From: Pseudohongiella acticola
GTDB taxonomy: Bacteria; Pseudomonadota; Gammaproteobacteria; Pseudomonadales; Pseudohongiellaceae
Direction: 5' to 3'
Assembly (NCBI RefSeq): GCF_001758195.1
Contig: NZ_MASR01000001.1
Span: forward strand, 1,550,001 to 1,614,000
Length of the DNA stretch: 64,000 nucleotides
Within the stretch, counting starts at the first letter, position 1. The number at the start of each line of letters is the position of its first letter. The position numbers and the translations under genes were made by a program. This document shows, in pieces, positions 26,822 to 36,224 of this stretch. The notes under the pieces were generated by a model, which was not told the DNA's origin, did not search any database, and saw only the letters and a list, made by a program, of their open reading frames with translations.

Positions 26822-28333
26822 TTATTTGACGGTCGGGACGCGACCGTACACATCCTCAAATCTGACGATATCGTCTTCACCCAGATAATCTCCGGTCTGA
26901 ACTTCAATCAATTCAATCCATTCATCACTGTTGTTCTGCAGCCGGTGCTTGCAGCCCAGCGGCAGAAACGTTGACTGATTGGCTGTCAGTGTAAAAACGC
27001 GCTCGTCACAGGTCACCGTTGCCTCGCCGCTGATCACCACCCAGTGCTCTGCCCTATGATGGTGCATCTGCAAGGACAGGGCTGCACCAGGACGGACCCT
27101 GATATGTTTGACCTGAAACCCCGGCCCATGCGCCAGGCTTTCGTAAGACCCCCAGGGCCTGTACACCAGCGTATGGCTGACGGCTTCCGGGCGTTCCTGC
27201 TGCTCCAGCCATTGCACAATCTGTTTGACGTTCTGTACCTGATCCTTGTTTGCCACCAGCACAGCATCAGCAGTTTCCACGATGACTGCATTTTCAATGC
27301 CAACCGCCGTCACCAGCCGTGATTCCGATCGCAGATAACTGTCTTTGACGTCTACACAGTGCACATCACCTATGACCACGTTGTTATCTTCGGTCTTGTG
27401 CTCACTGACGTCCCAGAGCGCACTCCAGGCGCCCATGTCACTCCACGCCGCAGACATCGGTATGACAACGGCATCGGCGGTTTTCTCCATCACTGCGTAG
27501 TCGATTGAATCCGCTGGGCAGCTGGCAAATACGTCGGCATCGATTCTGACAAAATCGCCATCCTGATGCGTCTGCTGGCAGGCGTCCCGGCACACGGACA
27601 CCATTTCGGGTTGCAGACGCGTCAACTCCTGCAGCCATTTATCAGCCGTGAACACAAACATGCCACTGTTCCAGTAATAGGAGCCATCAGCCAGATAGGC
27701 AGCGGCGGTTTTGGCATCAGGCTTTTCGACAAATCGTGCCACTGCAAACGCGTCTACATCGCCCGTTGGCGCCAGATTCTGACCTTGCTGCCGGTCACCT
27801 GATGTATCGCGTTTGACATAACCATAACCGGTTTCAGGATAGCTGGCCTCAATACCAAAGGTGACCAGGCGGCCGGCCCTTGCCTGCTCAGCACCGGTCT
27901 CTACGCATCGACGGAAAATGGCTGGATCGCGAATGATATGATCGGCTGGCAACACCAAAAGAACCGGCTCATCGGACTCATGTGAACCAGGCACCGTCTG
28001 CAATTCAGCATGGCGGGCGGCGAGCAGGCTGGCGAGCGTAACCGCAGGCGCGGTGTTGCGCCCTTCGGGCTCAAGCAGGATACTGGCATTGTTTATCCCC
28101 AGCACCCGCAGTTGCTCGGCGACCAGAAAGCGGTGCTCTTCATTGCATATCACGATGGGAGCGGCCAACCCGGTGATGCCGTCAAGCCTCGCCAGCGTTG
28201 CCTGGAACAGGGTCTGGCTATCGACATCGGTAGCGGAAGCGGAAAATGCGATAAACTGCTTGGGGTTAAGCTGGCGCGAGAGTGGCCACAGGCGGGATCC
28301 AACGCCACCAGCCAGAATTACCGGGATGATCAT
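26822..28333 (-). CDS. manC: Mannose-1-phosphate guanylyltransferase / mannose-6-phosphate isomerase
   Basis: The 503-residue bifunctional type II enzyme makes GDP-mannose. The N-terminal guanylyltransferase begins IPVILAGGVGSRLWPLSRQLNPKQF, with EPEGRNTAPAVTLA, LVLPADHIIRD and ETGYGYV, then a FVEKPD motif. The C-terminal isomerase cupin has RPWGSYESLAHG, VKHIRVRPGAALSLQMHHHRAEHWVVISGEA (metal-binding His) and PLGCKHRLQN. AAGGAA precedes the ATG at 28333. It is first in the manC-galU-mutase operon and divergent from fabA. Confidence 0.97.
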   Translation of the reverse strand: MIIPVILAGGVGSRLWPLSRQLNPKQFIAFSASATDVDSQTLFQATLARLDGITGLAAPIVICNEEHRFLVAEQLRVLGINNASILLEPEGRNTAPAVTLASLLAARHAELQTVPGSHESDEPVLLVLPADHIIRDPAIFRRCVETGAEQARAGRLVTFGIEASYPETGYGYVKRDTSGDRQQGQNLAPTGDVDAFAVARFVEKPDAKTAAAYLADGSYYWNSGMFVFTADKWLQELTRLQPEMVSVCRDACQQTHQDGDFVRIDADVFASCPADSIDYAVMEKTADAVVIPMSAAWSDMGAWSALWDVSEHKTEDNNVVIGDVHCVDVKDSYLRSESRLVTAVGIENAVIVETADAVLVANKDQVQNVKQIVQWLEQQERPEAVSHTLVYRPWGSYESLAHGPGFQVKHIRVRPGAALSLQMHHHRAEHWVVISGEATVTCDERVFTLTANQSTFLPLGCKHRLQNNSDEWIELIEVQTGDYLGEDDIVRFEDVYGRVPTVK

Positions 28334-28496
28334 ATCGTTTCCTTGGAAAATCAGGGCCGCAAGTCTAACCCAGAATAACCATTGCCGTCAGTCAGTCACA
28401 AGACGGCAACAGGCATTACGGTAAAATAGTATCGATTATTTCGCCCGCTCGCGATAATATTGCACGCTTTGCGACAATCTGGTGCCAAAATAGCTT

Positions 28497-29024
28497 ATGA
28501 ATACAGGATTTACGCCCAAAAGCTCCTACGAACGTGACGAACTGCTCGACTGTGGTTTCGGCCGCATGTTTGGTCCTGGCAATGCCAGGCTGCCCGTTGG
28601 CAACATGCTGATGATGGACAGGATCGTCGACATCAACAGTACCGGTGGAGAGCACGGCAAAGGCCTGATCATTGCGGAACTCGACATTCGGCCCGACCTC
28701 TGGTTTTTCGACTGTCATTTCCCGGAAGACCCGGTCATGCCGGGCTGTCTGGGGCTCGATGCCATGTGGCAACTGGTCGGATTCTATCTGGGCTGGCGTG
28801 GCAATCTGGGCAAAGGCCGTGCGCTGGGCTCTGGCGAAGTCAAGTTCAGTGGCGAAATTCTGCCCTCAGCCAGCAAAGTAACCTACGAAATTTCACTCAG
28901 CCGCATTATTGAGCGTAAACTTGTGATGGGTGTTGCCGATGGCACAGTCGCGGTAGATGGCAAAGTCATTTACACCGCCAAGTCCCTCAAAGTCGGCCTG
29001 TTCACCCCTGACACAAATTTCTGA
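28497..29024 (+). CDS. fabA: 3-hydroxydecanoyl-ACP dehydratase/isomerase FabA
   Basis: FabA dehydrates 3-hydroxydecanoyl-ACP and isomerises trans-2 to cis-3 decenoyl-ACP, the branch point to unsaturated fatty acids. The 175-residue length fits. [19 protein letters not shown] and the active-site stretch [24 protein letters not shown] hold the catalytic His and, 14 residues on, Asp. [13 protein letters not shown] and [11 protein letters not shown] close the hotdog fold. It is paired with fabB 50 bases downstream. I could not find a convincing FabR/DesT-like operator in the 163-base gap to manC. Confidence 0.98.
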   Translation: MNTGFTPKSSYERDELLDCGFGRMFGPGNARLPVGNMLMMDRIVDINSTGGEHGKGLIIAELDIRPDLWFFDCHFPEDPVMPGCLGLDAMWQLVGFYLGWRGNLGKGRALGSGEVKFSGEILPSASKVTYEISLSRIIERKLVMGVADGTVAVDGKVIYTAKSLKVGLFTPDTNF

Positions 29025-29074
29025 CAGACTGAAATATCTGCATTACAGCACCAATAGGTTCTAACGAGGTAATT

Positions 29075-30292
29075 ATGAAACGCGTTGTTGTCACCGGTAT
29101 CGGTATTGTTTCCTGTATAGGTAATGACCAGCAGACCGTGCTGGACGCACTGCGTGATGGGCGCAGCGGCATCAGCTACAATCCGGAATATGAAGAGATG
29201 GGCCTGCGCGCGCACATTTCCGGTCGGGTCGACATCAATTTTGAAGAGCATATCGACCGCAAGGTTCTGCGTTTCATGGGCGATGCGGCAGCGTATGGCT
29301 ATATCGCCATGGACCAGGCCATCAAGGATGCCGGTCTGGAAGACAGCGATGTTTCCAACGAACGCACTGGCATCATCATGGGTGCGGGTGGTTCTTCCTC
29401 TCAGGACCAGGTGGAAGCGGCTGACATCCTGCGCACCAAGGGTCTTCGCAAAATTGGCCCATACCGCGTGCCACGCACCATGGGCAGCACCGTATCAGCC
29501 TGTCTGGCGACACCTTACAAAATCAAGGGCGTGAACTATTCCATTTCATCCGCCTGCGCCACCAGCGCACACTGCATCGGTAACGCAGTTGAATTGATCC
29601 AGTTGGGCAAACAGGACGTTGTATTCGCCGGTGGTGGCGAATCAGAACACTGGACACTGACCAACCTGTTTGATGCCATGGGCGCCTTGACCACCACACA
29701 CAACGATGAACCTGAAAAAGCATCGCGCCCCTTTGATGTATCGCGGGACGGCTTTGTCATCGCCGGCGGTGGCGCCGTTCTGGTTATCGAATCACTGGAG
29801 CACGCCCAGGCCCGTGGCGCCAAGATCTATGCAGAAATCACTGGCTACGGAGCCACATCGGACGGCTACGACATGGTAGCGCCATCCGGCGAAGGCGCCA
29901 TCCGCTGCATGAAGATGGCACTGGCCACTGTCAACAAACCCATCGACTACCTGAACACGCACGGCACCAGCACACCGGTCGGTGATGTCAGTGAATTGAG
30001 GGCAATCAGGGAAGTGTTTGGCGACAAATCGCCGATCATCAACTCGACCAAATCACAAACCGGTCACTCGCTGGGCGCGACCAGTGCCCAGGAAGCCATA
30101 TACAGCCTGCTGATGATGAAGAACAATTTTGTCAGCGCCTCCATCAACGTTACGGAACTTGCACCCGAAGCAGCAGGCCTGAACATAGCAACGCGTCGTC
30201 TCGACGATGCCAAGCTCGACTGCATCATGTCCAATAGCTTCGGCTTCGGCGGTACCAATGCGACCTTGGTGTTTGAACGTTATCAGGACTGA
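29075..30292 (+). CDS. fabB: 3-oxoacyl-ACP synthase I FabB
   Basis: FabB elongates unsaturated acyl-ACPs made by FabA. The 405-residue thiolase-fold protein has [17 protein letters not shown], the nucleophile Cys161 in [14 protein letters not shown], and the two active-site His in [12 protein letters not shown] and [13 protein letters not shown]. It ends with [19 protein letters not shown] precedes the ATG at 29075. The pairing with fabA is the standard gammaproteobacterial arrangement. The 3' end overlaps the DsbD-domain gene by about 35 bases, so that gene may depend on fabB translation. Confidence 0.98.
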   Translation: MKRVVVTGIGIVSCIGNDQQTVLDALRDGRSGISYNPEYEEMGLRAHISGRVDINFEEHIDRKVLRFMGDAAAYGYIAMDQAIKDAGLEDSDVSNERTGIIMGAGGSSSQDQVEAADILRTKGLRKIGPYRVPRTMGSTVSACLATPYKIKGVNYSISSACATSAHCIGNAVELIQLGKQDVVFAGGGESEHWTLTNLFDAMGALTTTHNDEPEKASRPFDVSRDGFVIAGGGAVLVIESLEHAQARGAKIYAEITGYGATSDGYDMVAPSGEGAIRCMKMALATVNKPIDYLNTHGTSTPVGDVSELRAIREVFGDKSPIINSTKSQTGHSLGATSAQEAIYSLLMMKNNFVSASINVTELAPEAAGLNIATRRLDDAKLDCIMSNSFGFGGTNATLVFERYQD

Positions 30293-30755
30293 AGCGGCCC
30301 GCCACTGCCGCGCAGGGTTGTTGCTGCTGGCAACAGCGCTGATCAGTGCGCCGCTGGCAGCTCAGCCGAGCGGACTGTTCGGCGACAGCCGACCGCAGTT
30401 TCTGGACGTGGACGCGGCGTTTGCCTTTTACACCAGCCTTGACGCCAGCGACACCGTATCAGTTCACTGGACGATTGCACCGGACTACTACCTGTACCAG
30501 GACAAGTTCGGCTTCAGCCTGGTGGGTTCCGACGGCAGCACCCGTGAACTGGCGGTCGCACTGCCCGACGGATCCTCCCATCACGATGAGTTTTTTGGTG
30601 ATGTTGAAGTTTATTACAACAGCCTGACGACCACCATCCAACTGCCGGACGAGAGCCAGGACCAACACTACCGTCTGCAAATCCAGTATCAGGGTTGTGC
30701 CGAAGCCGGGCTTTGTTACCCGCCCCAAACACGGCTACTGGAAATATCGCCCTGA
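30258..30755 (+). CDS. Stand-alone DsbD N-terminal (alpha) domain, exported; truncated DsbD
   Basis: The protein (about 165 residues) has a signal peptide ([19 protein letters not shown]) and one domain matching the periplasmic alpha domain of the thiol reductase Dsb[38 protein letters not shown] and [16 protein letters not shown]. Cys147 and Cys153 correspond to the redox pair of DsbD-alpha (Cys-x5-Cys). The membrane beta domain and the thioredoxin-like gamma domain are absent, since the frame stops after LLEISP. In Pseudomonas the full dsbD (dipZ) precedes aroQ-accB-accC-prmA, so this looks like a shortened relic or a domesticated carrier. The start at 30258, after GGCGG, is uncertain. Confidence 0.82.
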   Translation: MRPWCLNVIRTEAARHCRAGLLLLATALISAPLAAQPSGLFGDSRPQFLDVDAAFAFYTSLDASDTVSVHWTIAPDYYLYQDKFGFSLVGSDGSTRELAVALPDGSSHHDEFFGDVEVYYNSLTTTIQLPDESQDQHYRLQIQYQGCAEAGLCYPPQTRLLEISP

Positions 30756-30883
30756 CCCGCACCCTCGGCAACAGCCCGAAAACAGAAAAGATCAGAGAAA
30801 AGCCACAATTTGAAGGTGAAAATCTGTGAAAAATCTGACAAAATGCCGCCATTAAAGCAAAAATCCGAATCGCGGAAACGACT

Positions 30884-31324
30884 ATGGCGACCATTCTTGT
30901 GCTGCACGGCCCCAATCTCAATCTTTTGGGCACCCGTGAACCCGAGGTTTACGGCTCGGAAACACTGGACGATATCAACGCCCGTCTCAGTAACACCTGT
31001 CTGGATGCCGGCCACCACCTGATGCATCTGCAGAGCAATGCAGAATACGAGTTGATCGACCGTATTCACGACGCCCGCCGTGAAGGCATCAATTTCATCA
31101 TAATCAACCCGGCCGCCCTGACCCATACCAGCGTTGCGCTGCGGGATGCGCTGCTGGCTGTCGACATTCCGTTTATTGAGGTGCATTTATCCAATGTGCA
31201 CAGGCGGGAAAGCTTTCGCCATCATTCGTATTTTTCCGACATCGCCGTTGGCACCATTACCGGACTTGGCTCACAAAGCTATGATCTGGCGCTGCAGGCG
31301 GCACTGCAACACGCTGAAAATTAA
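30884..31324 (+). CDS. aroQ: Type II 3-dehydroquinate dehydratase
   Basis: AroQ removes water from 3-dehydroquinate in the shikimate pathway. The 146-residue sequence has [21 protein letters not shown] (with the catalytic loop Arg and Tyr), [32 protein letters not shown] and [21 protein letters not shown] with the catalytic His. It begins a dense biosynthetic run and lies 50 bases before accB, the arrangement common in Pseudomonas-type genomes. Confidence 0.98.
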   Translation: MATILVLHGPNLNLLGTREPEVYGSETLDDINARLSNTCLDAGHHLMHLQSNAEYELIDRIHDARREGINFIIINPAALTHTSVALRDALLAVDIPFIEVHLSNVHRRESFRHHSYFSDIAVGTITGLGSQSYDLALQAALQHAEN

Positions 31325-31374
31325 AGAAATAAACAACCTAAAAAGAAGCAAATCCCAGGTAAAGAGACATTATT

Positions 31375-31836
31375 ATGGATATCAGAAAAGTAAAAAAACT
31401 CATTGAACTGCTCGAATCGTCCGATGTCGCGGAAATCGAGATCAAGGAAGGCGAAGAAGCCGTTCGTATCAGCCGCGCCAGCAAGGTGACTCCTCAACCC
31501 GTGCAGTATCAGAGCGCACCCGCGCCGGCTGCTCCCGCGCCAGCGCCATCAGCACCCGCTGCGCCAGCACCGGACGCAGGCAAGGACACCCAAAAGGTTC
31601 GTGGCAATGTCGTAAAGTCGCCCATGGTTGGGACCTTCTACCGGTCACCCTCGCCGTCATCACCCGCGTTTGTTGAAGTCGGCCAGCATGTAAAAGTGGG
31701 CGATGTCATCTGTATCGTAGAAGCCATGAAGATGATGAATCAGATCGAATCCGATCACAGTGGTGTAGTGGAAGCGATACTTGTCCAGGACGGCGAGCCC
31801 GTTGAATTCGACCAGGCACTGGTCACCATTGTTTAA
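31375..31836 (+). CDS. accB: Acetyl-CoA carboxylase biotin carboxyl carrier protein
   Basis: AccB carries biotin for malonyl-CoA synthesis. The 153-residue protein has an N-terminal dimerisation helix ([15 protein letters not shown]) and an Ala/Pro linker (about residues 44-65). The biotinyl domain has [14 protein letters not shown], the biotinylated Lys in [11 protein letters not shown], and the end FDQALVTIV. It sits 12 bases before accC, so co-expression is certain in practice. Confidence 0.98.
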   Translation: MDIRKVKKLIELLESSDVAEIEIKEGEEAVRISRASKVTPQPVQYQSAPAPAAPAPAPSAPAAPAPDAGKDTQKVRGNVVKSPMVGTFYRSPSPSSPAFVEVGQHVKVGDVICIVEAMKMMNQIESDHSGVVEAILVQDGEPVEFDQALVTIV

Positions 31837-31848
31837 GGGTTAACACCA

Positions 31849-33201
31849 ATGCTTGAGAAAGTCCTGATAGCCAATCGAGGCGAGATAGCCCTTCGAATCC
31901 TGCGGGCCTGCAAAGAGCTTGGCATTAAAACCGTGGCGGTTCATTCCAGCGCTGATCGCGACCTGATGCATGTGCGTCTGGCCGACGAGTCGGTCTGCAT
32001 TGGTCCCGCCAGTGCCGCCAAGAGTTACCTCAATGTGCCTGCCATCATCAGCGCCACGGAAGTCACCGACGCCGTCGCCATTCACCCGGGTTACGGCTTC
32101 CTGTCTGAAAATGCCGATTTTGCCGAACAGGTTGAACGCAGCGGATTTGTTTTTATTGGCCCACGCGCAGAAACCATTCGCCTGATGGGAGACAAAGTTT
32201 CTGCCATCAAGGCCATGATTGAAGCCGGCGTACCGACGGTGCCCGGCTCTGACGGGCCACTGGACAATGACTCCGATCGAACCCTGAGCATTGCCAAGCG
32301 CATCGGTTATCCGGTGATCATCAAGGCCGCTGCTGGTGGTGGCGGTCGCGGCATGCGTGTGGTGCACAGCGAAGCAGCACTGCTGAAAGCTATTTATGTG
32401 ACCCAGTCCGAAGCCAAGGCGGCATTTGGCAGTGATGTTGTGTATCTGGAAAAATTCCTGGAAAACCCGCGTCACGTGGAAATTCAGGTGCTCGGCGATG
32501 GCCAGGGTAACGCAGTTTATCTGGGCGATCGTGACTGCTCAATGCAACGACGCCACCAGAAAGTGATTGAAGAAGCACCTGCACCCGGCATCCCCGACCA
32601 TGTCCGGGCCGCCGTGGCAGAGACCTGCATTAAGGCCTGTAAACTGATGAAGTATCGCGGCGCCGGCACTCTGGAGTTCCTGTACCAGGATGAGCAGTTC
32701 TTTTTTATCGAAATGAACACGCGCGTTCAGGTTGAGCACCCGGTCACTGAAATGGTGACTGGCATTGATATCGTCAAGGAACAACTGAAGATTGCCAGTG
32801 GCATGCCACTGTCCATCAAACAGGAAGATGTCAAAATCAAGGGCCATGCCTTCGAGTGCCGTATTAACGCCGAAGACCCTTCATCTTTTATGCCCTGTCC
32901 CGGCAAGATCAACCTGTTCCACGCCCCGGGTGGCAACGGCATACGGGTCGATTCGCACATTTACAGTGGTTACACTGTGCCGCCGTATTACGACTCACTG
33001 ATCGCCAAGCTGATCAGCTACGGTGTCGACCGCGACGAAGCCCTGGTGCGCATGCAGAACGCGCTGGACGAGCTTCTGATCGATGGTATTCGCACCAACA
33101 CGCCGCTGCACAAGGACATACTGCGAGATCATAATTTCCGCAAAGGTGGTGTCAACATTCACTATCTGGAAAACATGCTTAATGGTCACAAAAAGGCCTG
33201 A
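31849..33201 (+). CDS. accC: Acetyl-CoA carboxylase biotin carboxylase subunit
   Basis: AccC carboxylates the biotin of AccB with ATP and bicarbonate. The 450-residue ATP-grasp enzyme shows [50 protein letters not shown] (glycine-rich ATP lid), [38 protein letters not shown] and [20 protein letters not shown] (metal site). Length and motif order are normal. It follows accB and precedes prmA by 35 bases. Confidence 0.98.
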   Translation: MLEKVLIANRGEIALRILRACKELGIKTVAVHSSADRDLMHVRLADESVCIGPASAAKSYLNVPAIISATEVTDAVAIHPGYGFLSENADFAEQVERSGFVFIGPRAETIRLMGDKVSAIKAMIEAGVPTVPGSDGPLDNDSDRTLSIAKRIGYPVIIKAAAGGGGRGMRVVHSEAALLKAIYVTQSEAKAAFGSDVVYLEKFLENPRHVEIQVLGDGQGNAVYLGDRDCSMQRRHQKVIEEAPAPGIPDHVRAAVAETCIKACKLMKYRGAGTLEFLYQDEQFFFIEMNTRVQVEHPVTEMVTGIDIVKEQLKIASGMPLSIKQEDVKIKGHAFECRINAEDPSSFMPCPGKINLFHAPGGNGIRVDSHIYSGYTVPPYYDSLIAKLISYGVDRDEALVRMQNALDELLIDGIRTNTPLHKDILRDHNFRKGGVNIHYLENMLNGHKKA

Positions 33202-33236
33202 CGGCTGAGCCCGATTCCCGGGAAGCGGATATTCCT

Positions 33237-34124
33237 ATGCCATGGTTACAAATCAAGGCGCGCATCACCGACGCTGAAGCGCCCCTGATGGAACAGCTGT
33301 TCCAGTCAGCGGGCGCGGTCTCGGTGACGCTGCTCGACGCCGAAGACGAAGCGGTTTTCCAACTGGACCCCGATAGCACCCCTTTGTGGCAACAGACCAT
33401 GCTGTGCGCGCTGTACGAATCCGACGCTGATGCCGATAGCATAATCGCCCTGATCACTGCCGGTAGCCGTTTGCAGGAAAGCGATCTGCTGACAGAAAAC
33501 ATTGCCGACCAGGACTGGGAACGCGCCTGGATGTCGGACTTCAAACCCATGCGTTTTGGCGACCGGCTCTGGGTCTGTCCCAGCTGGAGCGAACCGCCGG
33601 AACCAGAGGCAGTCAATATCATGCTTGATCCGGGCCTGGCATTTGGCTCAGGCACTCACCCCACGACTGCGCTGTGTCTGGCCTGGCTCGATAGCCAAGA
33701 GCTGACCAACAAACGTGTTATCGATTACGGCTGCGGTTCCGGCATTCTTGCCATCGCCGCCGCCCTGCTCGGCGCCTCGAGCGTGGTGGCCGTGGATAAC
33801 GACCCACAGGCAGTGACCGCCAGTGGCAACAACCGTGACATGAATGGCGTCTCGCCCGAGCTGATGACTGTGCATCTGCCGGGTGAATCACATGAACCGG
33901 CCGACGTGGTCGTGGCCAATATCCTGTCTGGCCCGCTAGCGGAATTAACGCCAGTGCTCGCCAGTCTGACGCTGCCAGGTGGCAAACTTATTCTGTCCGG
34001 CGTCCTCTCTGAGCAGACAGAAACCCTGATGGCATCCTATGCACCTTATTTTGCCATGCAGCCACCTGTCATCAGCGACGAATGGGTGCGAATCGAGGGC
34101 ACCCGTCTGAACACGGTGGTCTGA
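33237..34124 (+). CDS. prmA: Ribosomal protein L11 methyltransferase
   Basis: PrmA trimethylates ribosomal protein L11 using S-adenosylmethionine. The 295-residue protein has the N-terminal L11-binding domain beginning PWLQIKARITDAEAP. A linker with DQDWERAWMSDFKPMRFGDRLWV follows. The methyltransferase core shows MLDPGLAFGSGTHPTTALCLAWL, VIDYGCGSGILAIAAALLGA and the NPPY-like VVANILSGPL. It lies between accC and the DUF3426 gene, two bases from the latter. Confidence 0.97.
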   Translation: MPWLQIKARITDAEAPLMEQLFQSAGAVSVTLLDAEDEAVFQLDPDSTPLWQQTMLCALYESDADADSIIALITAGSRLQESDLLTENIADQDWERAWMSDFKPMRFGDRLWVCPSWSEPPEPEAVNIMLDPGLAFGSGTHPTTALCLAWLDSQELTNKRVIDYGCGSGILAIAAALLGASSVVAVDNDPQAVTASGNNRDMNGVSPELMTVHLPGESHEPADVVVANILSGPLAELTPVLASLTLPGGKLILSGVLSEQTETLMASYAPYFAMQPPVISDEWVRIEGTRLNTVV

Positions 34125-34126
34125 TT

Positions 34127-34747
34127 ATGTGGACTGTGATTGACACAACAAAAGCCGCTGACAGGGGCAGCAGAACTGCCACAACGCTGGCATCCCAGTT
34201 GCCCGAACTGGAAGATGGCGACCAGATTATTGCTGGCACGGTTGCACATCGTCAGAAAACATCTGCCTGGCGCAGCGCCGGCTACGCGGTTCTGAGCCTG
34301 CTGTTGGCAGCAAGCCTGATTGCTCAGATCGGCTACCCGCATCTGGACCGACTCAGCCAGCATGAAACCCTGCGGCCATGGCTGTTGTCGTTTTGCCAAA
34401 CCCTGCAATGCATATTGCCCATCCGCCAGGACAGCAGCCTGATCGCGAGCCGAGGCCTGTCCATTGGCCCGCATCCCGATTACCAGAACCTGTCGCTGAT
34501 GACCCTCACATTTACCAACACGGCTGACTTTCCACAACCGCTACCCGCGATCGAGCTCAACTATTCTGATGTTGCGGGCCAGACCGTTGCCGCTCGACGC
34601 GTTTATCCGCGCCAGTACCTGAGTGAATCGTCTGCGGCGCAGGCGGCATTTGCGCTGTCACCCGGCGAGAACGTCAACGCACACCTTGAATTTGCCACGC
34701 CGACTGCCGATGCGGTGAATTATCAGGTACGATTTGTTTATGAGTAG
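34127..34747 (+). CDS. DUF3426 single-pass membrane protein, zinc-ribbon part absent
   Basis: The 206-residue protein has a hydrophilic start, one transmembrane helix (GYAVLSLLLAASLIAQIGY, about residues 56-74) and an extracytoplasmic domain with the DUF3426 pattern (SLMTLTFTNTADFPQPLPAIEL, RRVYPRQYL, ALSPGENVNAHLEF). In many relatives the N-terminus is a CxxC zinc ribbon (MJ0042 type); here no CxxC pairs are seen, so the ribbon appears lost. Its position between prmA and dusB is conserved in Pseudomonas. It overlaps dusB by 8 bases. Function unknown. Confidence 0.8.
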   Translation: MWTVIDTTKAADRGSRTATTLASQLPELEDGDQIIAGTVAHRQKTSAWRSAGYAVLSLLLAASLIAQIGYPHLDRLSQHETLRPWLLSFCQTLQCILPIRQDSSLIASRGLSIGPHPDYQNLSLMTLTFTNTADFPQPLPAIELNYSDVAGQTVAARRVYPRQYLSESSAAQAAFALSPGENVNAHLEFATPTADAVNYQVRFVYE

Positions 34748-35795
34748 TTTTACCCTCGGTCGACATACGCTGCGGCAGCCCCTGATCCTGGCCCCCATGG
34801 TCGGCGTCAGCGATCTGCCGTTCCGTGAAATCTGCCTGCAACAAGGGGCGACCCTGACGGTTGCGGAGATGGTTACGTCCAACCCCGAGCTCTGGCACAG
34901 TGAGAAAAACCGCCTGCGCCTGAAACGCTCGTCGACCTGCGGCCCCGACATCGTGCAGATTGCTGGCTTCGACCCGCAGATGATGGCGGACGCTGCCCGT
35001 ATCAACGCAGATCAGGGCGCCGAAGTGATCGACATCAACATGGGATGCCCAGCCAAGAAAGTGTTGAAAAAAGCTGCCGGTTCCGCGCTGCTGAAAGATC
35101 CCGCACTTGTCGAGCGCATCCTGCTGGCTGTCACCGCCGCTGTTGACGTTCCCGTCACCTTAAAGATTCGCACGGGCTGGTGCCGCGACAACCGCAATGG
35201 CCTGGACATCGCCCGAATCGCAGAAGACTGCGGCATCGCCATGCTCAGCGTGCATGGTCGGACCCGGGAGTGCCGTTTTCTGGGCGACGCCGAATACGAC
35301 ACCATTGCCGAGATAAAACAACGCGTCTGCATTCCTGTTATTGCCAACGGCGACATTGATAGCCCCCGTAAAGCCCGCTACGTGCTCGATCACACACAGG
35401 CTGATGGCCTCATGATAGGGCGTGCGGCACAGGGCAGTCCCTGGATCTTCAGGCAGATCCGTCAATATCTGGATACCGGGTCGGTGTGTGACAAACCTTC
35501 AACGCAGGATATCTGCAACCTGATGCTGGATCATATTCGCGCCCTGCATGCATTCTATGGTGATTTTCGTGGCGCACTCTTTGCCCGTAAACACATAGGC
35601 TGGTACAGTAAGGACCTGCCGAGCGGCGAGTCACTCAAGCAGCAGTTCATGCAACTTGAGGATGCCAGATCGCAACTTGATTTGCTGACAGCGTACCTGA
35701 ACGCGGGCATCGGCAATCAACCCGATACCAATGCCTGGCCGATGTCTGTGCCGCGCCCGACTGATAACCGGAGACCGCAGGTAATTGCCCGATGA
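34740..35795 (+). CDS. dusB: tRNA-dihydrouridine synthase B
   Basis: DusB reduces uridine to dihydrouridine in the tRNA D loop with FMN. The 351-residue protein has LILAPMVGVSDLPFR, EMVTSNPELW, VQIAGFDPQMMADAARI and IDINMGCPAKKVLKKAAGSALL with the catalytic Cys. It continues with VTLKIRTGW, LSVHGRTRECRF and GLMIGRAAQGSPWIF. The ATG at 34740 is preferred to a TTG two codons earlier. It overlaps the upstream gene by 8 bases and fis by 4, the classical dusB-fis operon. Confidence 0.97.
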   Translation: MSSFTLGRHTLRQPLILAPMVGVSDLPFREICLQQGATLTVAEMVTSNPELWHSEKNRLRLKRSSTCGPDIVQIAGFDPQMMADAARINADQGAEVIDINMGCPAKKVLKKAAGSALLKDPALVERILLAVTAAVDVPVTLKIRTGWCRDNRNGLDIARIAEDCGIAMLSVHGRTRECRFLGDAEYDTIAEIKQRVCIPVIANGDIDSPRKARYVLDHTQADGLMIGRAAQGSPWIFRQIRQYLDTGSVCDKPSTQDICNLMLDHIRALHAFYGDFRGALFARKHIGWYSKDLPSGESLKQQFMQLEDARSQLDLLTAYLNAGIGNQPDTNAWPMSVPRPTDNRRPQVIAR

Positions 35796-36127
35796 AAAAA
35801 GAAGATCCGACTAACGGACTGCCCGCAGAGGTGCTGCTACCCCCTACCGAACCAACGGCATTCAGTCTTGAAAGCAGCCACTGCAGTTTGCGCGAAGCCG
35901 TGGAAAGAGCGATGGCAAATTACTTCGCGGACGTCGACGATGAAGGGATGATCAGTGACCTGTATGAGCTGGTATTGAGCGAAGTTGAAGCACCATTACT
36001 GCAGGCAGTTCTCAAGCACACCGACGGCAACCGCAGCCGGGCCTCTACCATGCTGGGCCTGAATCGTGGTACTCTACGCAAAAAATTGAAGCAGCACGGC
36101 CTGCTGGATTATAACCAGCGCCGATAG
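35792..36127 (+). CDS. fis: Nucleoid-associated DNA-binding protein Fis
   Basis: Fis bends DNA and regulates rRNA and many other promoters in fast growth. The 111-residue protein has a variable N-terminus, the dimer helices [19 protein letters not shown] and [24 protein letters not shown], and a C-terminal helix-turn-helix (QSRA-like [25 protein letters not shown]). It is translationally coupled to dusB through ATGA. It is slightly longer than E. coli Fis (98) because of the N-terminal tail. Confidence 0.97.
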   Translation: MKKEDPTNGLPAEVLLPPTEPTAFSLESSHCSLREAVERAMANYFADVDDEGMISDLYELVLSEVEAPLLQAVLKHTDGNRSRASTMLGLNRGTLRKKLKQHGLLDYNQRR

Positions 36128-36224
36128 CATTGCTCCCAGCGTCAGCAGTCGCCGCTATTGTCAAATTGACTTAGAACTGCCCCACCCCACCTTTTTAACA
36201 CTGCATTCAAGTAAAGATTACGTT

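Noticed and set aside
28334-28496. A FabR/DesT-type operator upstream of fabA
   Set aside because: I looked for an inverted repeat of the expected kind in the manC-fabA gap and found none that stands out.
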